A stretch of 64,000 bases of DNA from Vagococcus salmoninarum (GCF_003987495.1 NZ_NGJU01000005.1:1-64000), one strand, 5' to 3'. Counted from the first letter of the stretch, positions 8,009 through 16,768 are shown. The notes: generated from the sequence alone by a model not told the origin. A program made the numbers and translations.

Positions 8009-8857
8009 TTAGTTTTTAGTTAAATAAATGCTCTGTTTCCCCATGCCTTGATATATTTCAGAAAATTGCTCTTGCTTAATTGTGACTCTTTTACCTAAAG
8101 CATCATTCAAAAAAATATTTTCTTCATCATAACCGGTAATAACCGCTGCATGATACTTATGACTAACTTCAACATCCCCATCAGAAGTTTGCCACATTGT
8201 AAAATCATTAGCTGTTGGGACAGAATAATCAATTGTTACTGCGACCCACACTGGGCTTCCTTGACGGATTGCAGCTAATAACGTCTTAACTGATTGACCT
8301 GTAGCGTCTACCACAAGATAATCCTCGCCAACAACTTTTTGAGCTAGGCGAGCAATTGGTTCATGGTAGACACCTGTTCCTGGCTGTTTACCACTTGCAT
8401 CACCGACAAAGCCTTTATGAGGGTTCCCCATTAAGCCATTAGCTAGTTGATATGGTTGCTTTTCAATAGCTTCTTGCAACTTATTTTTATTCCCCTCATA
8501 CCCGTAATACTCTAAAATCATCCCTAAGGCTGTTACTTCGCAGCCATATAACAAGGGGGGATCACTCATTTGATTTTTCAAAGGTATGTCTAGTTGGTAG
8601 TTTTTTTCAACTTTATTTAGGTTGTGACTATTTACTAATGTCACGCCTCTTACTAAACTAGTTACAGGGTACAGGTCGAGATTTCCTTCTGCCGCTTCAA
8701 GAGCGGCTCGGTCTGAGCTAGTTTTTACTACTGAATCGCTCTGTTTATTCCGCCACCAATTAACACTAAAAAGTAATAAGAGACTCGCCGTAATAACTAA
8801 GAGCAGTTTTGTTTTCAATAGTTTCTGACAACGAGGCACACTTTTTTTTCTTAACAT
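8009..8857 (-). CDS. Membrane-anchored C39-like cysteine peptidase
   Basis: A 282-aa protein with a basic N-terminus and one hydrophobic segment (about 16-34), then an exported domain of the Peptidase_C39_2 type. The likely catalytic residues are intact: Cys106 in YGCEVTALGMILEYYGY, His236 in HKYHAAVITGY, and Asp252 in FLNDALGK. Such domains hydrolyse peptides or peptidoglycan-linked substrates; the substrate here is unknown. It begins 14 bases after the fliS stop with no terminator between, and a terminator follows it, so it looks like the last gene of the filament operon. A role in cell-wall passage or flagellar maturation is inference; chance adjacency is possible. Confidence 0.8.
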   Translation of the reverse strand: MLRKKSVPRCQKLLKTKLLLVITASLLLLFSVNWWRNKQSDSVVKTSSDRAALEAAEGNLDLYPVTSLVRGVTLVNSHNLNKVEKNYQLDIPLKNQMSDPPLLYGCEVTALGMILEYYGYEGNKNKLQEAIEKQPYQLANGLMGNPHKGFVGDASGKQPGTGVYHEPIARLAQKVVGEDYLVVDATGQSVKTLLAAIRQGSPVWVAVTIDYSVPTANDFTMWQTSDGDVEVSHKYHAAVITGYDEENIFLNDALGKRVTIKQEQFSEIYQGMGKQSIYLTKN

Positions 8858-8871
8858 CTTTTGACTCCTTG

Positions 8872-9243
8872 CTAACTAATTTCTAATTCATTCCAAGTCG
8901 TTTTTAATTCTTCTAACATTTTACGGACTAACTCGAATTTTTCTGGTTGCTTTTCGATATTTGCACTTACTAACCGTTCAAACATAAAATCATATATCTG
9001 ATTAAGTTGTTCCGTTATTTCTCCTCCGGCTGTTGGGTTCAACGCATTTTTCAGCTCTAATATAATGCTTTGAGCTTTAGTACTATAACGATTAACACTT
9101 TCAAAGTCAACTGTATCTAAAGCCAACTCGGCTAACTTAATATTTTTTATTGCACCTTCGTAAAGCAATTCAATTAAACGTTTTGGTGAAGCCGTCAAAA
9201 TCTGATTGTTTTTATACATTGCCGTTGCATCTCTGTACCCCAT
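8872..9243 (-). CDS. fliS: Flagellin export chaperone FliS
   Basis: Cytoplasmic chaperone that binds the C-terminus of flagellin and prevents early polymerisation before export. The 123-aa length and the N-terminal MYKNNQILTASPKRLIELLYEGA are characteristic of FliS; the rest is an all-helical bundle. It is the fifth gene of the filament operon after flagellin, flaG, fliD and the fliT-like gene. The C39-like peptidase gene follows 14 bases later. Start ATG lies behind GGAGGTG. Confidence 0.95.
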   Translation of the reverse strand: MGYRDATAMYKNNQILTASPKRLIELLYEGAIKNIKLAELALDTVDFESVNRYSTKAQSIILELKNALNPTAGGEITEQLNQIYDFMFERLVSANIEKQPEKFELVRKMLEELKTTWNELEIS

Positions 9244-9267
9244 TTTTTCACCTCCGTGAGTTAATTA

Positions 9268-9600
9268 TTAAAAGTCTTTATCAATAAAATGTGAGTCTTG
9301 AGACTTTAGTAAATACCCTTCAATAATTTTATCTTTTTTAGTTACTTGGGTTAACTCTTTTACAACAGCTACTTGAGCTATTTTTAGACTTTGATTGATT
9401 TGATTTGTTTTTTCAACAACCTCTTGAATTATTTGGTAATCAGTTTCAGTCATCGGCTCTTGGGTGGCTTGGTAGTTTAGTAAGAGTCCTTGATTTTCTT
9501 CAATAATTTTACTTCCCTTGATAACGTCTTGATCCCAACTATTTAAATTAGCTAACATTTTAACTAATAGTAACTGTCCTTGTGTTCTTTGCTGCCCCAT
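9268..9600 (-). CDS. FliT-like small helical protein (by position)
   Basis: A 110-aa, probably all-helical cytoplasmic protein of low sequence complexity, rich in Gln, Lys and Glu. It lies between fliD and fliS, exactly where many Gram-positive flagellar clusters carry FliT, the FliD chaperone. I see no strong FliT signature, so the assignment rests on position, size and predicted helicity. It begins 13 bases after fliD. If not FliT, it is still likely to be an export-chaperone or filament-assembly accessory protein. Confidence 0.55.
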   Translation of the reverse strand: MGQQRTQGQLLLVKMLANLNSWDQDVIKGSKIIEENQGLLLNYQATQEPMTETDYQIIQEVVEKTNQINQSLKIAQVAVVKELTQVTKKDKIIEGYLLKSQDSHFIDKDF

Positions 9601-9613
9601 CTTTTCACCTCAC

Positions 9614-11068
9614 TTATCTAGCGGTAAAGGAATCCATTTGACTTTGTAAATATGCCATTTGAGATTCAGCTTGCATCATCACTTGATCTAAACGAGTAAA
9701 AGTTTTAACGTAATAATCCCGCTTCTTATCGATTTGTGCTGTAAAGCGCTCGATTCTTGAATCTAATTCCTTTAAATTTTGTGACAATGTTTCAGTTTTT
9801 GATGTATAGACACTGCGAGCCCCATTGGCATCACTTAGATACGTATTCATCAGTTCTTTTAGTTTAACTGTATAACCGACTTCTTTTTTATCTTTGACAA
9901 TTGTCGTGACACCGGCTTGATCGGTCATTTCGACTTCTTGTGGTAGTTTATTAAAGAAGAAGTTTTGAACAGCTTGGGGGTCATTCCCTAAGGCTTCTCG
10001 AAATTTAGCTTCATCAAAGACGACTAGTGATGTCCGATCTTTACTATCAATACCTATTTCTGAGGGCTTCAAATGACCGGTTGTTTGATTTTCTCCTGGT
10101 GAACTCGTCATCAATAGTCTCAAACTTGATTGTAATCTAATTAACGAGCTATCCCCTGAAAGACTTCCAGGTTTATTGTCTTTTTTACTTGGGTCGCCTG
10201 TATTTAACTTTTCGTTAATAAAATCCATCACCGCATTGTATTGATCAACTAAATCCTTAGCAGCAGCTACGGCTTTTTCATCATCAGTTGCTAGACTAAT
10301 TGTTGCCGCCTCTTTCGTTTCACCGTGTAAATTAATCGTCACATTTTCAATCACATCAGTAATTGTGTTACTACTCCGTACAACTGACATCCCGTCAATT
10401 TTAAAGTTCGCATTGTCCCCTTCAGTGACTGTCCTAGCCTCTGGGCTTAATCCTAACTCTTTAGCTAAGCTACCGGCAACATTCAATGTTTTGGCACCTG
10501 TTGCCACATTACTAATCACAATCCGGTTATCAATCAACGATCCTTTAATACCTGTTTCTTTCGAATTAGCATTAATCTTAGTAATAATATCTTTGGCGCT
10601 GTCCCCTTCAACAATTTCAAGGGAGCTAACTTCACCAGCATCATTAGTAAGCTCTAAGCTACCTTTCAAGTTGAGGCTTGCATAAATCGTTTGATCTTTT
10701 AAAGCTAGGATTTCTCCTGAAGCAACTTTAGTCGCCGTTGCTAATTGCTCAACGACTATTTGATAACTACCTGTTTCAGCGCTATCAGTGGCACTCATAG
10801 TGACTTTATCTGGTTGAGAACTCGTTATTTTTTTAGTATTAAATGTGGCATTCTTTTGTAAATTTTCAATTTTACCTAGTAGGGTATTTAATCGTAACTT
10901 CACATCTTTCCAAGCATTTTGCTGTTCTGAGAGTTGTGTTTTACGATTGTTTAGCTTAACTAGAGGGAGTGATTCAGCCTCTATTAATTTATCAATATCT
11001 TTTGCTGTAATTCCCGAATAGCTACCTAAAGTACTACTAATACCATTTGAACTCGATACTCCTGCCAT
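9614..11068 (-). CDS. fliD: Flagellar filament cap protein FliD
   Basis: Hook-associated protein 2, the cap under which flagellin subunits fold at the filament tip. The 484-aa protein has the FliD N-terminal domain (SGITAKDIDKLIEAESLP at about 18-35), a beta-rich middle and the FliD C-terminal domain. The end is coiled-coil-like (SRIERFTAQIDKKRDYYVK, then LDQVMMQAESQMAYLQSQMDS). It is between flaG (4-base gap) and the fliT-like gene. Secreted by the flagellar type III route, so no signal peptide is expected or seen. Confidence 0.95.
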   Translation of the reverse strand: MAGVSSSNGISSTLGSYSGITAKDIDKLIEAESLPLVKLNNRKTQLSEQQNAWKDVKLRLNTLLGKIENLQKNATFNTKKITSSQPDKVTMSATDSAETGSYQIVVEQLATATKVASGEILALKDQTIYASLNLKGSLELTNDAGEVSSLEIVEGDSAKDIITKINANSKETGIKGSLIDNRIVISNVATGAKTLNVAGSLAKELGLSPEARTVTEGDNANFKIDGMSVVRSSNTITDVIENVTINLHGETKEAATISLATDDEKAVAAAKDLVDQYNAVMDFINEKLNTGDPSKKDNKPGSLSGDSSLIRLQSSLRLLMTSSPGENQTTGHLKPSEIGIDSKDRTSLVVFDEAKFREALGNDPQAVQNFFFNKLPQEVEMTDQAGVTTIVKDKKEVGYTVKLKELMNTYLSDANGARSVYTSKTETLSQNLKELDSRIERFTAQIDKKRDYYVKTFTRLDQVMMQAESQMAYLQSQMDSFTAR

Positions 11069-11072
11069 ACTT

Positions 11073-11468
11073 TCACCCCTTTTTATTAACTAACAAACCA
11101 GCTGCTTCCCAGATTTGAGCAACTGTATCTAAAAACTTTTCCGGTGGAATTTCTTTAATAATTTCTTCTGATTGAATATCTACTAAGGCAACTAAGGTTC
11201 GCCTTGTACCTTCATGAATTTTATATGTAAACTTCGTATTTTTGCCAACTAAAAAACGATTAGCATCTGCTATCCCTCTGTCAATTTGTTCTTTACTGTA
11301 TTCCGAAAGCGTACCTGGCACGTAATCCTCGCCGTTAACATCTTTAAGTTCTACCTTTACTTCTTCCTGCTCAATTAATGCCATAAATTCTTTTTCAACA
11401 TATTTTTCTACTGTTGGATGGAGCCTCGTAATTTCACTCACAGAATTTATATAATTTGAAATACTCAT
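11073..11468 (-). CDS. flaG: FlaG-family flagellar protein
   Basis: A 131-aa protein whose C-terminal part (about 60-125) is the FlaG domain: FTYKIHEGTRRTLVALVDIQ, then EEIIKEIPPEKFLD, the strongest family signature. FlaG proteins influence filament length in several bacteria, but the mechanism is unclear. It lies between flagellin and fliD. A hairpin separates it from flagellin, so expression may depend on read-through from the flagellin promoter. Confidence 0.9.
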   Translation of the reverse strand: MSISNYINSVSEITRLHPTVEKYVEKEFMALIEQEEVKVELKDVNGEDYVPGTLSEYSKEQIDRGIADANRFLVGKNTKFTYKIHEGTRRTLVALVDIQSEEIIKEIPPEKFLDTVAQIWEAAGLLVNKKG

Positions 11469-11488
11469 CAGAACACCCCTATCATCTA

Positions 11489-11520
11489 GTAAAAGCCGAC
11501 AAATTGCTAAGTCGGCTTTC
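11489..11520 (-). terminator. Weak terminator between flagellin and flaG
   Basis: Minus-strand AAAGCCGAC and GTCGGCTTT form a 9-bp stem with a 10-base loop, followed by only TTTT then ACTAG. The short T-tract suggests partial termination, giving more flagellin mRNA than flaG-fliD-fliS mRNA. Confidence 0.65.
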
Positions 11521-11558
11521 TGTAAGTTATCTAATTATGCAAAAGTATTAGTTAGTGA

Positions 11559-12695
11559 TTATTGTAATAATGATAGTACGCTTTGAGGCATTGCATTAGC
11601 TTGAGCTAACATTGATGTTGCAGCTTGAGCTAAGATGTTATTTTTTGTAAATGACATCATTTCTTCAGCCATATCAACGTCTCTAATACGAGAGTTAGCT
11701 TCTGTTAAGTTTTCTTGTGTTGTTGATAAGTTGTTGATTGTGTGAGTTAGACGGTTTTGAATTGCTCCTAAATCAGAACGAGTGCTTGAAACAACTGATT
11801 TAGCGTTGTCTAATTCATCAATTGCTGCATTAGCGCCATCTGCTGTTGCTAAGCTTAATTCATTTAAACCTAATGATTCAGCATCCATTTTACCAATGCT
11901 TACATCAATTTGTTGGTTAGAGTTAGCACCAACGTGGAATGATAATTTTTTACTATCATCATCTGCTGCTTTTGAAACTGTTGCTTCAGCCGCTGTAAAT
12001 GCGCCAGTTGCTTTATCTGCTGCCGCTGCTTTACCAGCATCAGTTAAAGTAATTTTACCAATGACTTTTCCGCCATCTTTGATTTCATATGAACCATCTT
12101 TACTAGCAGTTAATGTTTCGCTACCGTATTTAACGACCATATCAGCACCAGTTGCTTTTTCAACACTGATTTTAACATCAGTACCAGCTACGATTGAAGA
12201 ATCGTCACTAAATTTAACTGATTTAACCATTGTTTTAACATCTTCAATATCAGTAGTTGCTTTAGCTTTTGAGTCAAAAGAACCATCTAATAATGTTTTT
12301 TTATTGAAGTTCGTTGTATCAGAAATACGTGAAACTTCTTCTTTTAAAGCATTGAATTCTTTGTTAATTTCAGCACGGTCATCATCACCTAATGTACCAC
12401 TTGCTCCTTGGTTAGCTAAGTCGCGCATGCGGTTAAGGATTTCATGTGTTTCGTTTAAGGCGCCTTCAGCTGTTTGGATTAAAGAAACACCGTCTTGAGC
12501 GTTACGTGTTGCTTGTTTTAAACCACTGATTTGACCTTTCATTTTTTCTGAGATTGCTAACCCAGCAGCATCATCACCTGCACGGTTAATTCTTAAACCT
12601 GATGATAATTTTGCTAATGAGTTACTTTTAGATGCATTGGCTGACGTTAGACGTGAGTATGTGTTTAACGCAGATACGTTTGTATTAATTCTCAT
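11559..12695 (-). CDS. hag: Flagellin
   Basis: The filament subunit, exported by the flagellar type III system. N-terminal D0/D1 (about 1-140) begins MRINTNVSALNTYSRL and includes KLSSGLRINRAGDDAAGLAI; C-terminal D1/D0 (about 285-378) ends MLAQANAMPQSVLSLLQ. The central 140-280 region is variable, Ala/Lys/Asp-rich surface domain. The segment NRMRDLANQ corresponds to the TLR5-recognised region of other flagellins. The ATG has a strong AGGAGG, and a near-consensus sigma-28 promoter lies at 12740-12765. Only one flagellin gene is present in the window. Confidence 0.97.
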   Translation of the reverse strand: MRINTNVSALNTYSRLTSANASKSNSLAKLSSGLRINRAGDDAAGLAISEKMKGQISGLKQATRNAQDGVSLIQTAEGALNETHEILNRMRDLANQGASGTLGDDDRAEINKEFNALKEEVSRISDTTNFNKKTLLDGSFDSKAKATTDIEDVKTMVKSVKFSDDSSIVAGTDVKISVEKATGADMVVKYGSETLTASKDGSYEIKDGGKVIGKITLTDAGKAAAADKATGAFTAAEATVSKAADDDSKKLSFHVGANSNQQIDVSIGKMDAESLGLNELSLATADGANAAIDELDNAKSVVSSTRSDLGAIQNRLTHTINNLSTTQENLTEANSRIRDVDMAEEMMSFTKNNILAQAATSMLAQANAMPQSVLSLLQ

Positions 12696-12739
12696 TGTTG
12701 TTGCCTCCTGATTTTTATTGAGGTTACCCTCTGCTATAT

Positions 12740-12765
12740 ATATCGGTTCTAATTCAACTTCTTTA
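12740..12765 (-). promoter_or_regulatory. Sigma-28 (SigD-type) promoter of flagellin
   Basis: On the minus strand TAAA (12765-12762), 15 bases, then CCGATAT (12746-12740), matching the Bacillus SigD consensus TAAA-N15-GCCGATAT apart from the first G. It lies 45 bases upstream of the flagellin ATG. FliA is encoded at 29867-30577. Confidence 0.85.
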
Positions 12766-12876
12766 ATCCTAAAATAACGTTTTTTTAAACTTTCTTTTAG
12801 TCCTTGGAATCACTGGGTTTTTATTATCATTTGTGCTAAAATTAACTTACTAATAAAAAAGATAGGTGTTATTTAA

Positions 12877-13422
12877 ATGCAACTTAAAAAGTTTTTCTCC
12901 CTTACTTCAGTTACGAAAAAAAAAGTTAAAGTCTGTTTTTTTATCCTGATTTTAATCGGTGTTGGCTTTAAAATAATAGTCCCTAAAGAAAAAGCCAAAA
13001 GCGAGCAAATTGGTGGCCCTAAAGTGAAATTTAAATCAGTGACTTCAGCAGAGCAACCATTAACTTTGCAAAAAAAGAACACTCTTACCTTTCATGAATC
13101 AAGTGATGCCAATGTAAAAAAAGCCTGGCAAGATTTAAGCTGGCAAGTCATTCCAACTGAACAAACTGGTCACCATCAAACAAACTACCAAGCTAATAGT
13201 AGCGATCGTTTAGAATTAACTAAAGGTATCCTGGAAGCCACCAACTTGCCCTCAGACGATTTAATTGAATGGTGGATTGGCGCAATTGATGAACAAACAG
13301 TCTTTGCTTTAGTTAGTAACCAGGAACAATCCCTTTATTATCGGTTAACCTTCAGTTGGCAAAAGAACCAAGGCTGGCTTTGTCAATTAAATGAGGAACT
13401 CTGGCAGCTCCCTTCATATTAA
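12877..13422 (+). CDS. Unrecognised membrane-anchored protein, 181 aa
   Basis: A short basic N-terminus, one hydrophobic segment (about 23-36, VCFFILILIGVGFKIIV), then an exported domain of about 140 residues rich in Trp, Gln and Ser. I do not recognise the family. It is transcribed away from flagellin, inside the flagellar region, between the filament operon and flgMNKL, which transcribe the other way. An extended -10 element TGCTAAAAT lies at 12834-12842, and AGGTG precedes the ATG. A strong bidirectional hairpin ends it. A flagellar or envelope role is possible only by location. Confidence 0.7.
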   Translation: MQLKKFFSLTSVTKKKVKVCFFILILIGVGFKIIVPKEKAKSEQIGGPKVKFKSVTSAEQPLTLQKKNTLTFHESSDANVKKAWQDLSWQVIPTEQTGHHQTNYQANSSDRLELTKGILEATNLPSDDLIEWWIGAIDEQTVFALVSNQEQSLYYRLTFSWQKNQGWLCQLNEELWQLPSY

Positions 13423-13424
13423 AA

Positions 13425-13470
13425 AAAACCTCTTTAGTCAATTAAAAATGACTAAAGAGGTTTTATTAAA
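13425..13470. terminator. Bidirectional terminator
   Basis: A perfect 16-bp stem: AAAACCTCTTTAGTCA (13425-13440) with TGACTAAAGAGGTTTT (13449-13464) around an 8-base loop. It ends the plus-strand 181-aa gene and, read the other way, the flgM-N-K-L run whose last gene stops at 13512. Confidence 0.9.
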
Positions 13471-13511
13471 TAGCTAAAATGAGCCTAGCATCTCAAGAAA
13501 ACGATATCTAA

Positions 13512-14471
13512 TTAAATGTAGTCTAAAATACTTGTTTGCATAATTTTGGTCCCCATTGATAGGGAGGCTTGATATGCTAACATCTGTGTTGAGTATTCCA
13601 TATATTTCTGAATGACATCAACATCTTGTTTTTCTGAAAGCACTTCTTTTAAGTTAATGCTTTCACTTTCATTTCTTTCTTTCACTGCTTCTAACCGATT
13701 ATTTACCGTCCCAATACGAGAACGGACATTTACAAAGTTTTCAGTATGAGTATCAATTTTGGCTAATAACTCACCAGACAACTTATCCTTATCGTCAGAA
13801 TTTATTGCTGTCATAATGTCTTTGAAAAAACTTCCTAAATTATCAGGATTCACACTATCCCCGGTTTCTTTCATAAACAAGCGACCATCAGAGATCAAAT
13901 CAACGGAAACCCCTGTAGCAATTTCTCGTGAAAGATTGCCGTTTTGAGGAATCTTTTGTTGATTATTATCAATTTTATCGACTGTACCATGATATTTCAA
14001 ATCTAAAATATTCCCATCGCCATCTTTAACAATTTCAAATGGTGGTGTTTTCGTATTCTTCCCGCCAAAAATGTAGCGACCATCGAAGTTAGTATTTAAT
14101 GAATCGACGATGCCTTCAAATTCTGAAATAATTTCATTTTTATTGGCAAGCATCTCTTCTTTTCCTTGGGTACCAGTGGCAGAAGATTCGATAAGTTGAC
14201 GGACACGATGTAGTGAATCAGTCGCACTCGCTAAAGCTGAATCTTGGGTTTTCCCCCAAGCAATACTATCACCAATCGTAGAATTATAGTTAGCATTTTG
14301 CGTAATAGAGTTATTAACATTGATAATTTTAGCGTAAACTAAGGGATTATCTGATGACTTACTGTATTCTGACAATGAATTTAATTGGTTTTGATACTTT
14401 TGTAATTTATTTAAATTTGTTGCCATATTACGGTTAAATTCTGTATGCATGGTTGAATTAGAAATTCTCAT
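13512..14471 (-). CDS. flgL: Flagellar hook-associated protein 3 (FlgL)
   Basis: Second hook-filament junction protein. At 319 aa it has flagellin-like ends: N-terminal MRISNSTMHTEFNRNMATNL and C-terminal AYQASLSMGTKIMQTSILDYI-type helix. Length and termini fit FlgL. It is exported by the flagellar type III apparatus. It follows flgK with a 6-base gap and is the last gene of flgM-flgN-flgK-flgL. AGGAG lies about 11 bases before the ATG. Confidence 0.95.
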   Translation of the reverse strand: MRISNSTMHTEFNRNMATNLNKLQKYQNQLNSLSEYSKSSDNPLVYAKIINVNNSITQNANYNSTIGDSIAWGKTQDSALASATDSLHRVRQLIESSATGTQGKEEMLANKNEIISEFEGIVDSLNTNFDGRYIFGGKNTKTPPFEIVKDGDGNILDLKYHGTVDKIDNNQQKIPQNGNLSREIATGVSVDLISDGRLFMKETGDSVNPDNLGSFFKDIMTAINSDDKDKLSGELLAKIDTHTENFVNVRSRIGTVNNRLEAVKERNESESINLKEVLSEKQDVDVIQKYMEYSTQMLAYQASLSMGTKIMQTSILDYI

Positions 14472-14477
14472 TTTTCA

Positions 14478-16010
14478 CTAAACTCCTGTCCGATTGATTA
14501 ACGTATCTAGCATTTCAGAAATGACTGATATCACACGTGAATTAGCTTGAAAGGCCCGTTGGAATCGAATAACATCAGATACTTCTTCATTGATGTTCAC
14601 TCCTGAAACTGAATCACGACGTTGCTGTAGTTGACTAAGTAAATAGTCTTGTGAGGTCATTGTGTTGTCTGCTTGTTGCTTAGAAATCCCATTTTTAGTT
14701 ACGATATCAACGAAGGCCCCTAAAAAGGTTAGTCCGCCCTCCTGATCTTTAATTGTCATAGTTGCCGAATCATACAAACTAGCTAAATCGGTCTCTGACA
14801 CCGGATATTTTAAGCGAACATCTTTTAGCTTACCGATGGCTGCTGCTCGTGAGCCGTCACCAACTTCATGACTGCCAAGTTCTTGCCCCGTATTGATTTT
14901 AGTTGGGTCTTTTTTCAATTCCCCTGATACTTGTAAATCTAAAGCATAGTTTTTAGATGTTCCTAAGTTAAAGAATGGCTCGCCTTTACCATTATCTGAA
15001 TGAATCATATTGACAGTAGAAGCCAAGTTAAAGGCAAAACTATTTAATTCATTCAGCCGAGCATCCAACTCTCCTAAAGATTGTTGCAATCCTTTGGTGG
15101 CACCGGAAGTCATTTCAACTGCAGTGTAGGTGATTGGTTGGATTGAACTATCAGAAATCAAAATATCCCCGACTTGGTGATCACCACTTAAGACATCCCG
15201 ACCTTTCAAAGCGTCTCCACCTTGAGAAACTAAGAACTTGCCATTTTCATCCTTGCCAACTATCACATTTACTGTTTTTAACGTTGTTGGTGTTAAAACA
15301 TCTTGGCCTGATATTTTAACCGAAACCCGGTTGTACTGATCAAAACTAGTTTCAATTTTTGAAAAACTAGCTAAACTTTCTAAAATACTATCACGCTGAT
15401 CTAATAGATCATTGGGAACCGTCCCATTATCTGACATTTTATAGATTTGTTGATTAATGACATCTAGTTGCTGTAACTTACCATTGAAATCTAGTGTGCC
15501 TTTTTCTAAGGTTGCCAGACTGTTATTAGCTAACTCAGTCATCTGCTTAGCCATATGATTAATCGTGTCTGTCAGCATATTACCATTTTCTAAAACAATT
15601 GTTTTGGCATTATCAAGTTCCGGGTTGTTACCTAGTTTCGACCAAGAATCAAAGTAAGTCGCTAAATTATCAGATAACCCTTTACTAAAGGGGGTCTCAT
15701 TTAAAATTGTTTCTAGTTGACCGAGAATGTCCGATTTTTGTTCATAATAATTATAAGTTGATGTCTCAGACCGTATGTTGCCAATCACAAAATCATCGAC
15801 TACTCGGATAATTGAAGTGATCTTCACCCCTGTTCCAACAGAACCAATTCCAACCATATGATAAGGTTGATCCGCTTGCATATTGACTCGTTGCCGTGAG
15901 TAGCCAGCAGTATTGGCATTAGCTATATTATGACCTGTTGTTTCTAATGCTTTCTGTTGTGCATTTAACCCTTTATTTGCCGTCCCTAAGGTACCAAATA
16001 AACCTACCAT
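14478..16010 (-). CDS. flgK: Flagellar hook-associated protein 1 (FlgK)
   Basis: First hook-filament junction protein, 510 aa. The N-terminal rod/hook motif KALETTGHNIANANTAGYSRQRVNM spans about residues 20-45, and the C-terminal domain ends FQRAFQANSRVISVISEMLDTLI, both diagnostic of FlgK. The long central region is variable. It lies after flgN (43-base gap) and before flgL. GAGGTG precedes the ATG. Confidence 0.96.
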   Translation of the reverse strand: MVGLFGTLGTANKGLNAQQKALETTGHNIANANTAGYSRQRVNMQADQPYHMVGIGSVGTGVKITSIIRVVDDFVIGNIRSETSTYNYYEQKSDILGQLETILNETPFSKGLSDNLATYFDSWSKLGNNPELDNAKTIVLENGNMLTDTINHMAKQMTELANNSLATLEKGTLDFNGKLQQLDVINQQIYKMSDNGTVPNDLLDQRDSILESLASFSKIETSFDQYNRVSVKISGQDVLTPTTLKTVNVIVGKDENGKFLVSQGGDALKGRDVLSGDHQVGDILISDSSIQPITYTAVEMTSGATKGLQQSLGELDARLNELNSFAFNLASTVNMIHSDNGKGEPFFNLGTSKNYALDLQVSGELKKDPTKINTGQELGSHEVGDGSRAAAIGKLKDVRLKYPVSETDLASLYDSATMTIKDQEGGLTFLGAFVDIVTKNGISKQQADNTMTSQDYLLSQLQQRRDSVSGVNINEEVSDVIRFQRAFQANSRVISVISEMLDTLINRTGV

Positions 16011-16053
16011 AATCTTTCACCTCTTTGCCAATTTTTGCTAAAAAAATCAGTCC

Positions 16054-16416
16054 TTAAAATTGTTGATTAACTAAACTGATATCTTTAGGACCTTGGATAT
16101 TTCCTTGTCGTGAATAGGTCGGATTCACATCTTTAACACTTGCACTAATCGCCGAAAGAAAGGCCTCTTGATAACTTAAGGTTTGCTCTGTCAAAAGGAG
16201 ATTATCTGTTTGAAGTTCTTGAATTTCTTGAATTAAAGTCATCGACAATTCAGAAGTCCCACTTTTAAACTCACTAAGTAATTCCACAAAGGCTTTTTTT
16301 TCTTCAACAATTGCCATAATTTTAGTGCCTTCGTCTTTAATTAAAGCTTTTTTCTCTTTTTTTAACAATCTAATAAATTTTTTTAATAATTGTTGTAATT
16401 CTCGTTCTTGAGCCAT
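16054..16416 (-). CDS. flgN: FlgN-like export chaperone for FlgK and FlgL
   Basis: A 120-aa protein, helical and coiled-coil-prone (long Glu/Lys-rich heptads over residues 1-90), of the FlgN type. FlgN binds FlgK and FlgL before export. Sequence signal for this family is always weak; position between flgM (2-base gap) and flgK supports the call strongly. Confidence 0.8.
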   Translation of the reverse strand: MAQERELQQLLKKFIRLLKKEKKALIKDEGTKIMAIVEEKKAFVELLSEFKSGTSELSMTLIQEIQELQTDNLLLTEQTLSYQEAFLSAISASVKDVNPTYSRQGNIQGPKDISLVNQQF

Positions 16417-16418
16417 CT

Positions 16419-16700
16419 CTACATCCTCTGTTCTTTAAAAGTTTCCAGCAACTTGTCTGTTAAAGCATTTGGTTCAACGTGATAAGTGCCAGCTTGAATG
16501 GCTTGCTTAATATCAGCTAACCGTTTGTTTTCAGCTACAGATGCACTTGTCTCTTTTGAACGAATCCGTTGACTAGTTGTTGAGATATCAAGTGTAACGG
16601 ATTCATCTTTAGCGCCCGTAACGGCGCTTTCACTTTGTCCGTGTTGGGCATAGCGATGAGTCGCTTCTAGATATGGTTGATAATCATTACCGATTTTCAT
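16419..16700 (-). CDS. flgM: Anti-sigma-28 factor FlgM
   Basis: A 93-aa FlgM-family protein. The C-terminal half (KRLADIKQAIQAGTYHVEP, about 57-75, then the final helix) is the FliA-binding region; the N-terminus is unstructured. It should hold FliA inactive until the hook is complete, then be exported. It is the first gene of flgM-N-K-L. A sigma-28-like promoter upstream would give the usual feedback loop. ATG follows AAAGGAGGAAGAG. Confidence 0.9.
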   Translation of the reverse strand: MKIGNDYQPYLEATHRYAQHGQSESAVTGAKDESVTLDISTTSQRIRSKETSASVAENKRLADIKQAIQAGTYHVEPNALTDKLLETFKEQRM

Positions 16701-16768
16701 GATAACTCTCTTCCTCCTTTTAGCTCTATTTCTTGGGACGAAACAACTGTTTTACTTAACTATAATTA

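Noticed and set aside
10365-10685. Open frame antisense to fliD
   Set aside because: Inside a clear gene, no start signal, low-complexity shadow.
11782-12498. Open frame of 238 codons antisense to flagellin
   Set aside because: It lies wholly within the flagellin gene, has no ribosome binding site, and its composition (Ser, Ala, Leu runs) is the mirror of flagellin codons.
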